From: Herbiconiux solani NBRC 106740
Lineage (GTDB): Bacteria > Actinomycetota > Actinomycetes > Actinomycetales > Microbacteriaceae
NCBI RefSeq assembly: GCF_001571005.1
Contig: NZ_BCST01000007.1
Span: 186,001-250,000, forward strand
Length of the DNA stretch: 64,000 bases
Reading direction: 5' to 3'
Each line of letters opens with the position of its first letter. Within the stretch, counting starts at the first letter, position 1. The position numbers and the translations under genes were made by a program. Positions 1 to 9,223 of the stretch are shown here, piece after piece. The notes below the pieces were generated by a model. It was given only the letters and a program-made list of their open reading frames with translations, made no database searches and was not told where the DNA came from.

Positions 1-239
1 CACCTCAGGAGATCGCAAGCCTCACGACCGAGCTCGGCTCGATCGTCGACAACGTCGCGAAGGTGTCCGAGGTGGCCACGGCCGACGTCCCGGCCACCAG
101 CCACCCGATCCCGCTGCAGAACGTCTACCGGCCCGACGTGCCGGGCACGACGCTCACCACCGAGCAGGCCCTGGCGGGCGCTCCCGACCACGACGGCTCG
201 CGCTTCCGCGTGACCGCGATCCTGGGGGAAGAGCAGTGA
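1..239 (+). CDS. gatC: GatC subunit of Asp/Glu-tRNA amidotransferase (C-terminal part, cut by window start)
   Basis: The last 78 codons of GatC lie in the frame that starts at base 3 and stops with TGA at 237-239. The segment VEDVAT-like helix followed by PLQNVYRPD and the short tail is typical of GatC, the small subunit that holds GatA and GatB together while Glu-tRNA-Gln or Asp-tRNA-Asn is amidated. The stop codon overlaps the GTG start of gatA (GTGA), so the genes are probably translationally coupled. The N-terminus lies outside the window. Identification rests on the tail plus the gatA-gatB context. Confidence 0.9.
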   Translation, partial: PQEIASLTTELGSIVDNVAKVSEVATADVPATSHPIPLQNVYRPDVPGTTLTTEQALAGAPDHDGSRFRVTAILGEEQ

Positions 240-1780
240 CGAACCACGACCACGAACTGATCAGGATGCCCGCCTCGGCCCTGGCCGAGAAGCTCACCTC
301 CGGCGAGGTCTCGAGCGTCGAGGCGACCCGCGCCCACCTCGACCGCATTGGCGCCGTCGACGGCGAGGTGCACGCGTTCCTGCACACCGACCCCGCGCTC
401 AGCCTGCGGGCGGCGGAGTCGATCGACGAGCGCCGCGCGGCCGGTGAGTCGCTGCATCCCCTCGCCGGCGTGCCGATCGCGATCAAGGACGTCATCGTCA
501 CGAACGACATGCCGACCACCAGCGGCTCGAAGATCCTCGAGGGCTGGGTTCCGCCCTACGACGCCACGGTCATGCAGAAGCTCCGCGCCGCCGGCCTCGT
601 GCCGATCGGCAAGACGAACATGGACGAGTTCGCGATGGGCTCCTCCACCGAGCACTCCGCCTACGGCCCCACGCACAACCCGTGGGACCTCGAGCGCATC
701 CCCGGCGGCTCCGGCGGCGGTTCGGCCGCGGCGGTCGCGAGCTTCGAGGCGCCGCTGGCCCTCGGCAGCGACACCGGCGGCTCCATCCGCCAGCCCGCGC
801 ACGTCACGGGAACGGTCGGCGTGAAGCCGACCTACGGCGGGGTCAGCCGTTACGGCGCGATCGCCCTGGCCTCGAGCCTGGACCAGATCGGCCCGGTCAG
901 CCGAACCGTGCTCGACTCGGCGCTGCTCCACGACGTCATCGGCGGCCACGATCCGCGTGACTCCACCTCGCTCACCGACGAGTGGCCGAGCATGGCCGAG
1001 GCCGTGCGCCGCGCCGATGTGAAGGGCCTGAAGATCGGCGTCATCACCGAGCTCGACGGTGACGGCTTCCAGCCGGGCCTGCTCGAGCGCTTCCGCGAGG
1101 CGCTCGACCTGCTCGCCGCCGCCGGCGCCGAGATCGTCGACGTCAGCTTGCCGAGCCTCGAGTACGCCATCTCGGCCTACTACCTGATCATGCCCGCGGA
1201 GGCCTCGTCCAACCTCGCCAAGTTCGACTCGGTGCGCTTCGGCCTCCGCGTCAACCCGCCCGGTGGCGGCACGGTCGAAGACGTCATGGCGGCGACCCGC
1301 GAGGTCGGCTTCGGCGCCGAGGCGAAGCGCCGCATCATCCTCGGCACCTATGCCCTCAGCGCCGGCTACTACGACGCGTACTACGGCAGCGCCCAGAAGG
1401 TGCGCACGCTCGTGCAGCGCGACTTCGCGGCCGCGTTCGCCGGGGTCGACGTGCTCGTCTCGCCGACCGCGCCGACCACGGCATTCAAGCTCGGCCAGAA
1501 CGACGGCGACCCGATGGCGATGTACCTCAACGACATCGCGACGATCCCCGCGAACCTCGCCGGCATCCCGGGCATCTCGCTGCCCGTCGGGCTGGCGACG
1601 GAGGACGGGCTGCCCGTCGGCATCCAGTTCCTCGCCCCGGCCCGCGAAGACGCCCGACTCTACGGGGTCGGCGGCGCGCTCGAGCGACTGCTCGAGGAGA
1701 AGTGGGGTCACACCCTGATCAGCCAGGCACCCGATCTCGCCCCCGGCGAGATGAACGCCGCAGAAGAAGGGGCCGTCTGA
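236..1780 (+). CDS. gatA: Asp/Glu-tRNA amidotransferase subunit A
   Basis: 514-residue amidase-signature enzyme that releases ammonia from glutamine for GatB. The catalytic Ser-cisSer-Lys triad is intact: Lys84 in IAIKDV, Ser159 in the PGGSGGGS loop and nucleophile Ser183 in SDTGGS. These positions are shifted by +5 from the Staphylococcus aureus enzyme (K79, S154, S178). The start is GTG, overlapping the gatC stop by four bases, and the TGA stop shares one base with the gatB ATG. Length is slightly above the usual 485-500. It is the middle gene of gatCAB, as expected in actinobacteria lacking GlnRS or AsnRS. Confidence 0.98.
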   Translation: MTNHDHELIRMPASALAEKLTSGEVSSVEATRAHLDRIGAVDGEVHAFLHTDPALSLRAAESIDERRAAGESLHPLAGVPIAIKDVIVTNDMPTTSGSKILEGWVPPYDATVMQKLRAAGLVPIGKTNMDEFAMGSSTEHSAYGPTHNPWDLERIPGGSGGGSAAAVASFEAPLALGSDTGGSIRQPAHVTGTVGVKPTYGGVSRYGAIALASSLDQIGPVSRTVLDSALLHDVIGGHDPRDSTSLTDEWPSMAEAVRRADVKGLKIGVITELDGDGFQPGLLERFREALDLLAAAGAEIVDVSLPSLEYAISAYYLIMPAEASSNLAKFDSVRFGLRVNPPGGGTVEDVMAATREVGFGAEAKRRIILGTYALSAGYYDAYYGSAQKVRTLVQRDFAAAFAGVDVLVSPTAPTTAFKLGQNDGDPMAMYLNDIATIPANLAGIPGISLPVGLATEDGLPVGIQFLAPAREDARLYGVGGALERLLEEKWGHTLISQAPDLAPGEMNAAEEGAV

Positions 1781-3297
1781 TGGCCAAGGCGCAGTTGATG
1801 GACTTCGACAAGGCGCTCGAGCTGTTCGAGCCCGTCCTCGGTTTCGAGGTGCACGTCGAGCTGAACACGAAGACCAAGATGTTCTCGGATGCCCCGAACT
1901 ACTTCGGCGGCGAGCCCAACACGAACATCACCCCGGTCGACCTGGGCCTCCCGGGCTCGCTCCCGGTGGTCAACGGCGAAGCGGTGCGCTACAGCATCAG
2001 CCTGGGCCTCGCCCTCGGCTGCTCGATCGCGCCCTCGAGCCGCTTCGCGCGGAAGAACTACTTCTACCCGGACCTGGCGAAGAACTACCAGATCTCGCAG
2101 TTCGACGAGCCCATCGCCTTCGGCGGATCGGTCGACGTCGAGCTGCCCGACGGCCGGATGTTCACGGTGCCGATCGAGCGCGCCCACATGGAGGAGGACG
2201 CCGGCAAGCTGACGCACGTCGGCGGCGCCACCGGCCGCATCCAGGGCGCCGAGTACTCCCTGGTCGACTACAACCGGGCCGGCGTGCCCCTGGTCGAGAT
2301 CGTGACCGACATCATCTACGGCGCCGAGAAGGATGCCCCGGAGCTCGCGAAGGCCTACGTCTCCACGATCCGGGACATCGTCGTCGCCCTCGGCATCTCG
2401 GATGCGCGGATGGAGCGCGGCAACCTCCGCTGCGACGCGAACATCTCGCTGCGTCCCCGCACCGCGCCCGGCGAGCCGCCGGCGAAGCTCGGCACCCGCA
2501 CCGAGACCAAGAACGTGAACTCGCTGCGCTCGGTCGAGCGTGCGATCCGCTACGAGATCCAGCGCCAGGCGCAGATCCTCGCCGACGGCGGCACGATCAT
2601 CCAGGAGACCCGGCACTGGCACGAGGACACCGGCACGACCTCGGCAGGCCGGCCGAAGTCGGATGCCGACGACTACCGCTACTTCCCGGAGCCCGACCTG
2701 CTGCCGGTCGTGCCCTCGCCCGAGCTGATCGAAGAGCTCCGCGCCGCGCTCCCCGAGCCCCCGGCGGCCCGCCGTCGCCGGCTCAAGCAGGAGTGGGGCT
2801 TCACCGACCTCGAGTTCCAGGACGTGCAGAACGCCGGCCTCCTGGTCGAGGTCGCCGAGACGGTCGCCGCCGGGGCGAGCCCACAGGCCGCCCGCAAGTG
2901 GTGGTCGGGCGAGATCTCCCGGCTCGCGAACGCCCGTGAGGCCGAGGCCTCCTCGCTCGTGTCGCCCGCCGACGTCGCCGCACTGGTCGCCCTGGTCGAC
3001 AGCGGCGCTCTCAACGACCGCCTGGCCCGCCAGGTGCTCGAGGGCGTCATCGACGGGGAGGGGACCCCGCAGGAGGTCGTCGACGCCCGCGGGCTCGCCG
3101 TGGTCTCGGACGACGGGGCGCTCATCGCCGCGATCGACGAGGCGCTCGCCGCCCAGCCCGACGTGCTCGCCAAGATCAAGGACGGCAAGGTCCAGGCCGC
3201 CGGCGCCGTGATCGGTGCGGTCATGAAGGCGATGAAGGGCCAGGCGGATGCGGCACGCGTCCGCGAGCTCGTGCTGGAGCGCGCCGCCGCGTCCTGA
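1780..3297 (+). CDS. gatB: Asp/Glu-tRNA amidotransferase subunit B
   Basis: 505-residue tRNA-binding kinase subunit that phosphorylates the misacylated Glu or Asp side chain and accepts ammonia from GatA. The N-terminal GFEVHVEL and the family signature [14 protein letters not shown] are present, and the C-terminal helical YqeY-like tail ends in a basic segment. The ATG at 1780 is chosen because it overlaps the gatA stop by one base (TGATG). An in-frame upstream start at 1702 would put 26 residues inside gatA and is unlikely. A 20-bp perfect hairpin follows the stop, so gatCAB appears to end here. Confidence 0.98.
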   Translation: MAKAQLMDFDKALELFEPVLGFEVHVELNTKTKMFSDAPNYFGGEPNTNITPVDLGLPGSLPVVNGEAVRYSISLGLALGCSIAPSSRFARKNYFYPDLAKNYQISQFDEPIAFGGSVDVELPDGRMFTVPIERAHMEEDAGKLTHVGGATGRIQGAEYSLVDYNRAGVPLVEIVTDIIYGAEKDAPELAKAYVSTIRDIVVALGISDARMERGNLRCDANISLRPRTAPGEPPAKLGTRTETKNVNSLRSVERAIRYEIQRQAQILADGGTIIQETRHWHEDTGTTSAGRPKSDADDYRYFPEPDLLPVVPSPELIEELRAALPEPPAARRRRLKQEWGFTDLEFQDVQNAGLLVEVAETVAAGASPQAARKWWSGEISRLANAREAEASSLVSPADVAALVALVDSGALNDRLARQVLEGVIDGEGTPQEVVDARGLAVVSDDGALIAAIDEALAAQPDVLAKIKDGKVQAAGAVIGAVMKAMKGQADAARVRELVLERAAAS

Positions 3298-3303
3298 CGC
3301 GTA

Positions 3304-3350
3304 GCAGCCACCGACACCGCCCGGCCACCCCGGGCGGTGTCGGTGGCTGC
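3304..3350 (+). terminator. Hairpin terminator after gatB
   Basis: Perfect 20-bp inverted repeat (arms 3304-3323 and 3331-3350) around a 7-base loop, seven bases after the gatB stop. No run of T follows, which is common for high-GC actinobacterial terminators. It separates gatCAB from the next gene, whose -10 element starts four bases further on. Confidence 0.85.
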
Positions 3351-3353
3351 TCC

Positions 3354-3359
3354 TAGAGT
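3354..3359 (+). promoter_or_regulatory. -10 element TAGAGT, leaderless-type promoter
   Basis: TAGAGT ends six bases before the ATG at 3366, so transcription should begin at or next to the start codon. No Shine-Dalgarno sequence is present. Confidence 0.6.
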
Positions 3360-3365
3360 GGGGCC

Positions 3366-3881
3366 ATGGAGGTTCTTCTCGCTCAGCTCGTGGTCACCAC
3401 GATCAGCGTCACCGGCGGGGCGCTGCTGGCGCTCCTGATCGATCGCGGCAAAACCCGCCGCAACGAGCGGCTCGCCGAGGTCAACGCCCTCCGGCTGCTG
3501 ATCGCCGAGATCGCTTCCCGGCGCGCGCTCGCCCCCGAGCAGACCAGCGGCCCGATCACGCTCGACCGCGCCGACCCCGACTCGGGCTTCAACCGGGTCA
3601 TGCGCTCGGTCGTCCTGTTGCGGAAGGACATCAGGGCCGCCCGTCGTGCCCTCCGGCCCCGATCGGGCGCCTGGGCGCCCATCAACGCGATGGTCGCCAC
3701 CTGCAACGTGTTCATCGAGAGCGTGGATGAGGAGCCGAGACGCATCGCCGGCGAGCTCGAACTGCTGCGCACCGATCTCGACACGCTGCTGCGCGAGGTC
3801 TGCGCCGTGCATCCGCAGCTCGAGTTCCAGGGCGCCGGCTCGGCGGCCTACCGTCGCCCGGCGGCGCGCTTCACGGCCTGA
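3366..3881 (+). CDS. Membrane-anchored protein of unknown function
   Basis: 171-residue protein that I do not recognise. Residues about 3-24 are hydrophobic (LLAQLVVTTISVTGGALLALLI) and look like a single N-terminal membrane anchor, followed by a basic stretch (RGKTRRNERL) that suggests the rest lies in the cytoplasm. The remainder is predicted helical and rich in Arg, Leu and Glu, with regular heptad-like spacing, possibly a coiled coil. No cysteine motif or nucleotide-binding loop is visible. It stands alone between a terminator and a convergent gene and probably has a leaderless mRNA. Confidence 0.75.
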   Translation: MEVLLAQLVVTTISVTGGALLALLIDRGKTRRNERLAEVNALRLLIAEIASRRALAPEQTSGPITLDRADPDSGFNRVMRSVVLLRKDIRAARRALRPRSGAWAPINAMVATCNVFIESVDEEPRRIAGELELLRTDLDTLLREVCAVHPQLEFQGAGSAAYRRPAARFTA

Positions 3882-3981
3882 CACCACACGGCGGGAAGTG
3901 CACTGCGCAAGGCACGGCGCGGCCCGTCAGTTGTACCCGAGCATGCGCACGCCGACGCCGACGCCCACGCCTCCGCGCGGC

Positions 3982-4581
3982 TCAGGCGGGCCAGGCCGCC
4001 CGGTCGTCGCGCCCGGTGAGCGCGAGCAGCCGCGACTGCAGGGGTGCATCCTCGGGCACCGGAACCGGCGAGGCGAACAACCCGCTGGCCTCGAGGGCGT
4101 CGCGCTGCGGCTCGAACACCGTCCAGACCGCGGCGATCAGCTCCTCGTCCAGTCTCTCCTCGGCCCCGACCGCCCGTGCCAGGTCCCAGCTGTGGATCGT
4201 GACGTCCGACACCTGCTCCTTGAGGTACTCCGCCACCGGCACGGTGTCCGAGGCGAGGTTCACGAGCGAATCGGGGTCGGCGTCGTGCCAGGCGGTGGTG
4301 GCCGCGAGCGAGTAGCGGTGCCACTCGTGGTGCAGGTCCGCCTCGATCGGGCGGAGGCGACTCTTCGCCTGCCGGGTGCTCAGCCCGGAGAGCAGCCACG
4401 GCACCCACTGCTGCTCCTCGATCACGTGGCTGACGAGGTCGCGGATGCGCCACTCGGTGTCGGGCGTCGGCGCATCCCAGTCGGTCACGGCGGCCACCCG
4501 CACGGCGAACTCGCGGTGCGCGCGTTCCTGCAGTCGGAGCCAGGTGGCGGTGTCGTCGGCGAGAAGGGGTCGAGGGGTCAT
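3982..4581 (-). CDS. TIGR03086-like DinB/MDMPI-fold metal-binding protein
   Basis: 199-residue protein of the mycothiol-dependent maleylpyruvate isomerase / DinB four-helix fold. Family features are the WRIRDLVSHV segment with His52, and VTIHSWDLARAVG with His130 and Asp133, which resemble the usual metal ligands. Actinobacteria carry many such paralogues, often linked to thiol transfer or hydrolysis with mycothiol; the substrate here cannot be read from sequence. The ATG at 4581 is preceded by AAGGAG eight bases upstream, which decides the start over a long upstream in-frame extension. It converges with the preceding gene and diverges from the GNAT gene. Confidence 0.8.
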   Translation of the reverse strand: MTPRPLLADDTATWLRLQERAHREFAVRVAAVTDWDAPTPDTEWRIRDLVSHVIEEQQWVPWLLSGLSTRQAKSRLRPIEADLHHEWHRYSLAATTAWHDADPDSLVNLASDTVPVAEYLKEQVSDVTIHSWDLARAVGAEERLDEELIAAVWTVFEPQRDALEASGLFASPVPVPEDAPLQSRLLALTGRDDRAAWPA

Positions 4582-4692
4582 TGCGGGGCTCCTTGAGATC
4601 ACTAGTGTCAATTCCCGCATCCGGACGCGCATTCCGTCGAGAGCGCGAACCGCCCCCGGATCAGCGGAGAGCGAACACCGCACCGGCCGCGA

Positions 4693-4698
4693 TAGTCT
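4693..4698 (+). promoter_or_regulatory. -10 element TAGTCT, leaderless-type promoter
   Basis: TAGTCT ends six bases before the GTG at 4705. No ribosome binding site lies between them. Confidence 0.55.
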
Positions 4699-4704
4699 CG
4701 GCGG

Positions 4705-5226
4705 GTGGAAACCGCACCCCTCTCCCCGGTCGTCCGTCCGCTCACCGAGACCGATCTGCCGCGGCTGATCGAGCTGAACACCGCCTCGGTCCCGGCCGTG
4801 AACCTGATCGACGAGGAGGAGATGCGGGCGCTCGTGGCCTCCGCAGGGCTCGCTGCGGGCGTGGTCGACCCCGCGCATCCGGAGCTCGTGCTCGGCTTCG
4901 TGCTGGCGTTGCCCCCGGGCCTGGACTACCAGAGCGAGAACTACCGCTGGTTCAGCGCGCGCGGCGACCGGTTCCTCTACGTCGACCGCATCGTCGTCGC
5001 CGACGGCCACCGCAGCAGCGGCTTCGGGGCGCTGCTCTACGACGCCGTGTTCCTCGCCGCCGCCGAGGCCGGATCGACCGAGGTCGACTGCGAGGTCAAC
5101 GTCGAGCCGCCGAACCCGGGGTCGATGGCCTTCCATGGGCGACTCGGCTTCGAGGAGGTCGGCCGGCAGGCGACCAAGGGCGGCGAGGTCGTCGTCGCTC
5201 TCCTGGCGCGTCCGCTGATCCACTGA
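4705..5226 (+). CDS. GNAT-family N-acetyltransferase
   Basis: 173-residue protein with the GNAT layout: an N-terminal strand-helix (VRPLTETDLPRLIELN), the beta4 strand LYVDRIVV ending before the acetyl-CoA loop (HRSSGFGALLYDAVF), and the C-terminal strand-helix MAFHGRLGFEEVGRQ. The pyrophosphate loop is less regular than the consensus Q/RxxGxG/A, reading HRSSGFG. Substrate unknown. The start is GTG, with a TANNNT hexamer six bases upstream, so it is probably leaderless. It ends 34 bases before the stop of the convergent lipid-synthase gene. Confidence 0.85.
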   Translation: METAPLSPVVRPLTETDLPRLIELNTASVPAVNLIDEEEMRALVASAGLAAGVVDPAHPELVLGFVLALPPGLDYQSENYRWFSARGDRFLYVDRIVVADGHRSSGFGALLYDAVFLAAAEAGSTEVDCEVNVEPPNPGSMAFHGRLGFEEVGRQATKGGEVVVALLARPLIH

Positions 5227-5260
5227 ACGCAGCAGCCGCAGCAGCGGTGACCGCGCCCCC

Positions 5261-7768
5261 TCAGTCCCTGGTCCGCAGCGTCCGCATCGCCTGACGCGCC
5301 GACAGCGTCGGCAGGTACGCCCGGGCCAGCGCGATCCCGATCGCCGGCAGGGTCAACGGATCCTGATAGCAGAGGTAGAGCTGCTCGAACTCGGGCCGGA
5401 ACTTCATCTTGAACCGCAGCAGCGACCGGAAGCCGTAGACCGGCTCGAGCGTGCGGCTGAGGAACGGCAGGATGCCCGAGGCGGGCTCCCCGGCGCCGTC
5501 ACCGGCCACGGCGAGCGGTGCGCCCGAGAGGCTCACGAACCGCACCCCGTCCTCCCGCGCTCGCAGGATCGTCTGCGCGATCAAGAACTCCATCAGACCG
5601 TTCATGCTCACCGGCCCCCGGCGCATGAAGTCGAGGGTCCACCCCACCACGACGCCGTCCTCGTAGGTCGGCAGCCAGCTGGTCACCCCCTGCACGCGGT
5701 CGTCGCCGTCGATCGCGACCATCAGCCGCACCTCCGGCGCCATCAGCTCGTCGACGCCGCCGAGGGTGAAGCCCATCTCGGGCAGATCCTTCTCGGCCAC
5801 CCAGAGTTCGGAGATGTCGCGGATCTGCGCCGCGTACGCCGGCCCGAGCTGCGCGTGCGTCGTCCACTCGGCGCGCACGCCCTCCTTCGCCGCCCGGTTG
5901 ATCGAGGTGCGGATGTCCTGCATCTTCTTGCCGTCGAGCGACCAGCCCGCGGGGCGCACGATCGTCTCCTCGGCGACCTGCAGGTGCTGCCAGCCATCCT
6001 GGTCGAGGGTCTCGCGGAGCGCCTCGGTCACCGAGTAGAAGGCCGGCGTCCAGCCGTGGTCGGTGCAGAACACGATGAACTCGCGCGCGGTCTCCGGATG
6101 CGTATCGACCGGCCCGAGCGGATCCCCGGTCGTCAGCGCGACGCCGTTGACCACCCGGTAGGCCACGGCTTGACCCCCGGTGGAGAACCAGTAGCGGTTG
6201 CCGCTCCAGGTCGTCATCCAGGACAGCGTCCCGCCCGAGCCGGCGGACAGCAGTTCGCGCACCCGCGTCGCGTCGGTCGGCCCGCCGCCCGAGCCGGTCG
6301 CACCGACCGGGTGCGGCAGGCGCATCCCGATCACGGCCGCCACGATCACCGCGCCCCAGAAGACCGGCCCCACCCACTGCGAGGCGATGACCGCCACGGG
6401 CCCCGTGGGGAAGATGTCGGCGGGCTCGAACGAGAGGAAGCCCACCGGCACGAACCGCTCCGGTAGGTCGAGCAGCAGATCGCCGAAGGAGGCCTGCGGG
6501 GTGAACTGGTCGCTGACCGCGGTGACGACCGCGAGGTAGACCGCGGAGACCCCGGCGAACAGGGCGGCGACCACGCCGATGAACCGGAGCACCGAGCTCC
6601 GCCCCACGGTCGGCGGGAACAGCCGCACCGAGGCGATCAGGAGCACGGCGATCAGGAGCGGCACGAGCATCGAGACCAGCTCGAACGGCCGGTAGTCCTC
6701 GGCCGCGGTGGTCTGGAAGGCGGTGTACTCGTCGTCGGACAGGAACGGGATGAAGCCGAAGTAGACCGCCGCCAGGAGCGTCAGGGCGAGGTTGATCGAG
6801 ACGCCGAGGAGCAGCGCCACCCGGCGCCCCTGCCGGATGCCCCAGGCGGCCACCAGGAGCGCCAGGAGGGGCAGCAGCGTGAGTAGCACGGCCCCGGGAC
6901 CGTCGAGCCGGGAGAGGGCGAGGGCTTCGACGCAGCGCCTGGAGTAGTCACCGGTCTGGCAGCGGGCCGCGATGGTCGCGTAGTCGCGGAGCGGATCGCG
7001 GAAAAGCAGGCCGAGGGGGTTCAGCACCCCGGACCCGGACGGCGAGACGATCGTGACCAGCGGCCCGAGGGCCGTGACGGCGACGAGGGCGGCCAGGAGG
7101 GTCCTGGTCTCACGGCGGGTGGCGCGGGGGCGGCGCAACCGCACCGGCTTCCTGGCCATCAGCATCCCGAGCAGGAGGCCGACGATCGCGGCGAACAGCC
7201 GGAACAGGTCCGAGGGCTGGCCGGAGTAGAGCACGAAGACCAGGAGCACCGCGAAGCCGACGATCCGCACCCGGCGCTTGACCAGGGGACCGGTGAAAGC
7301 GCTCGCGGCCATCACCACCCCGGCGACGGCGATGATCGGGTCGACCGTGCGGTGCATCCGCGTGATCTCGGCCGAGTAGAGGTCGAGCACGAGGCCGAAG
7401 CCCTCGGTGGCGAGCCCCAGCACGATCCCGGTCACGGTGACGACCACGAAGGCGATCAGGGTTCGGAGGTGTCCCATCCGCCGCTCGGCCCAGCCGATGC
7501 CGAGGATGATCGCGACGAGGGCGAAGACGAGGATCGCGGGGTTCCAGACGAAGAACACCGAGGTCAGCGTCGAGACCCAGTCGTGGTGAACGAACACCGC
7601 GTCGAAGCCCGTCGAGACGAAGGCGTCGATGCCGCCGCGCGTGCGGCCCGGCCGGAGCGACATCCGTACGATGCTCGCCGCCAGCACGAGCACGACGATC
7701 ACCCAGGTGACCGGGATGGAGCGGGCCCGGGAGAGCAGGGCGGCGGAGATCCGCCGGAAGCGGGTCAC
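5261..7768 (-). CDS. MprF-like aminoacyl-lipid synthase (multi-pass membrane domain plus LPG_synthase_C/DUF2156)
   Basis: 835-residue protein. About residues 20-485 contain many hydrophobic segments (for example 21-36, 76-92, 103-121, 146-160, 168-181, 189-204, 223-240, 293-311, 317-342, 365-382, 396-417 and 466-481). The C-terminal 340 residues form a soluble GNAT-like domain of the LPG_synthase_C/DUF2156 family, which transfers an amino acid from aminoacyl-tRNA to a membrane lipid (SGNRYWFST, RPAGWSLDGKKMQDIR, GWTLDFMRRGP, LEPVYGFRSLLRFKMKF). It starts with GTG four bases after the upstream hydrolase stop, so both are one operon. Whether it transfers Lys, Ala or Arg, and to PG or diacylglycerol, cannot be read from the sequence. 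Confidence 0.85.
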   Translation of the reverse strand: MTRFRRISAALLSRARSIPVTWVIVVLVLAASIVRMSLRPGRTRGGIDAFVSTGFDAVFVHHDWVSTLTSVFFVWNPAILVFALVAIILGIGWAERRMGHLRTLIAFVVVTVTGIVLGLATEGFGLVLDLYSAEITRMHRTVDPIIAVAGVVMAASAFTGPLVKRRVRIVGFAVLLVFVLYSGQPSDLFRLFAAIVGLLLGMLMARKPVRLRRPRATRRETRTLLAALVAVTALGPLVTIVSPSGSGVLNPLGLLFRDPLRDYATIAARCQTGDYSRRCVEALALSRLDGPGAVLLTLLPLLALLVAAWGIRQGRRVALLLGVSINLALTLLAAVYFGFIPFLSDDEYTAFQTTAAEDYRPFELVSMLVPLLIAVLLIASVRLFPPTVGRSSVLRFIGVVAALFAGVSAVYLAVVTAVSDQFTPQASFGDLLLDLPERFVPVGFLSFEPADIFPTGPVAVIASQWVGPVFWGAVIVAAVIGMRLPHPVGATGSGGGPTDATRVRELLSAGSGGTLSWMTTWSGNRYWFSTGGQAVAYRVVNGVALTTGDPLGPVDTHPETAREFIVFCTDHGWTPAFYSVTEALRETLDQDGWQHLQVAEETIVRPAGWSLDGKKMQDIRTSINRAAKEGVRAEWTTHAQLGPAYAAQIRDISELWVAEKDLPEMGFTLGGVDELMAPEVRLMVAIDGDDRVQGVTSWLPTYEDGVVVGWTLDFMRRGPVSMNGLMEFLIAQTILRAREDGVRFVSLSGAPLAVAGDGAGEPASGILPFLSRTLEPVYGFRSLLRFKMKFRPEFEQLYLCYQDPLTLPAIGIALARAYLPTLSARQAMRTLRTRD

Positions 7769-7772
7769 GGCG

Positions 7773-9083
7773 TCACCGGTTCAGTCCCCAGTGGTCCGAG
7801 ATCAGGCCGAGGCCCTGCTTGAAGACGTACGACCAGGTGGTCGTGTCGTGGGCGCTGCCGGGAGCTTCGATGTAGGTCGCGGTCATCCCGGCGGCCTGGG
7901 CGTCGGCGTAGATGTTCTTGACGCCGTCGATGTAGTAGCTGTCGTTCGCCCCCACGCCGAAGACGGCGAACATGTCGGTGTAGGGCGCGTGCGCCTTCAT
8001 GATGTTCGCCGGGTAGGCCGCCTCGTACTTGGAGACGTCGCCGCCGAAGGCCGCGTCGGCCGTGGTCTGCACGTCGCCGACCCGCGGGGTCTCCTCGCCG
8101 GAGGCGTCGAGGATGGCGCCGAACAGCTGCGGGTTGCCCGCCGCGAGCTGGATCGAGCAGGTGCCGCCCTGCGACAGGCCGCCGATGCCCCAGAAGTGCG
8201 GCCCCGCGAGCACGTTGAGGTTGCCGGTGATCCAGTTCGGCACGTCGACGGTGAGGTAGGTCGCCGACTGCCCGAGCACCGAGTCGATGCACATCGGGTT
8301 GGCGGCCGGGTCGCCCAGCTGGTCCGGCGAGACGACGATCGGCGCGAGGCCCTGGTGGGCCGCGGCGTATTCGTCGAGGCTCTGCTGCAGCTTCGAGGAG
8401 ACGAGCGGATCCTCGGGGCTGCCCGGCTGGCCGGAGAGCATGATCAGCACCGGGAGCTCGGGCGGGTTCGCGACCTGGGCGGCCGGGGGGAGGTAAACGA
8501 CCCCGGGACGGGCCGGGAAGCCGGACTGCGTGGCCGGGATGGTCACGCTGGTCACCTTGCCGGCCGTCGGCATGTCCGCCGGCGGAGTCCAGGTGGCGAT
8601 CGTCGGCCGGGACGGCTCGTCGGTCGGCACGACCGGCGGCAGCCCGCTGTCGCTGAAGGTGCTGATGCCGAGCGCGCTCCGCACCGTGGGGTACTGGCCG
8701 AAGTCGATGTTGATCGACATCGCGGTGGTGCCCGCGAACAGCAGCAGGGCGAGGATCGACGCGATCACGCGCTTCCAGGTCGCTCGCCAGAAGGAGGCGA
8801 TCGCGAGGCCGAACCCGGCGAACCCGAGTGCGATCCAGGTGCGGGCGACGATCGAGAGGGGCGCCCCGAACAGGTCGAGCTGATCGTTCAGCAGCCAGGT
8901 GGCGCCGAGGCCGACCAGGGCGCCGACGACGGCGGCGATCAGCGCGGTGAGGAGCCAGCGGCGGCGGCTCCATCGCCGGCTCGGGCGGACGACGACGAGC
9001 AGCACGGCGGCGGCGAGCGCGATCGCGTAGACGGCGATCACGAACGGGCCGGAGATGATGTCGATGTCGATGATGAGGTTCAC
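7773..9083 (-). CDS. Membrane-anchored alpha/beta hydrolase (esterase D / antigen-85-like)
   Basis: 436-residue protein. Four hydrophobic segments (about 10-32, 43-65, 80-98 and 105-122) precede an esterase domain that is probably outside the membrane. The nucleophile elbow GLSQG places Ser304; Asp381 in GANDSYY and His412 in GSAHD complete a plausible triad. GTG at 9083 is preferred over GTG at 9113 because AGGGA lies seven bases before it. It is the first gene of a two-gene operon with the aminoacyl-lipid synthase. By analogy with Pseudomonas PA0919/PA0920, where an Ala-PG hydrolase is paired with the synthase, it may remove the amino acid from the lipid; that is inference. Confidence 0.82.
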   Translation of the reverse strand: MNLIIDIDIISGPFVIAVYAIALAAAVLLVVVRPSRRWSRRRWLLTALIAAVVGALVGLGATWLLNDQLDLFGAPLSIVARTWIALGFAGFGLAIASFWRATWKRVIASILALLLFAGTTAMSINIDFGQYPTVRSALGISTFSDSGLPPVVPTDEPSRPTIATWTPPADMPTAGKVTSVTIPATQSGFPARPGVVYLPPAAQVANPPELPVLIMLSGQPGSPEDPLVSSKLQQSLDEYAAAHQGLAPIVVSPDQLGDPAANPMCIDSVLGQSATYLTVDVPNWITGNLNVLAGPHFWGIGGLSQGGTCSIQLAAGNPQLFGAILDASGEETPRVGDVQTTADAAFGGDVSKYEAAYPANIMKAHAPYTDMFAVFGVGANDSYYIDGVKNIYADAQAAGMTATYIEAPGSAHDTTTWSYVFKQGLGLISDHWGLNR

Positions 9084-9211
9084 GGGGCGATCCCTGTCGT
9101 CTTCCGGGTGCACCCGGCGATGGCAAGGGCGTCGATCAGTATTTTCCCCTGCTCTGAGTGATCTCTGGGAGAACGCCGGGCGCGCGCCTCCTGCGTGTCG
9201 GCGGACGCGCC

Positions 9212-9217
9212 TAGGCT
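9212..9217 (+). promoter_or_regulatory. -10 element TAGGCT, leaderless-type promoter of dinB
   Basis: TAGGCT ends six bases before the GTG at 9224; there is no ribosome binding site in the gap. Confidence 0.55.
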
Positions 9218-9223
9218 CGACGT

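Noticed and set aside
1702-1779. Upstream extension of gatB
   Set aside because: It would overlap gatA by 79 bases; the ATG at 1780 overlapping the gatA stop is the normal gatCAB arrangement.
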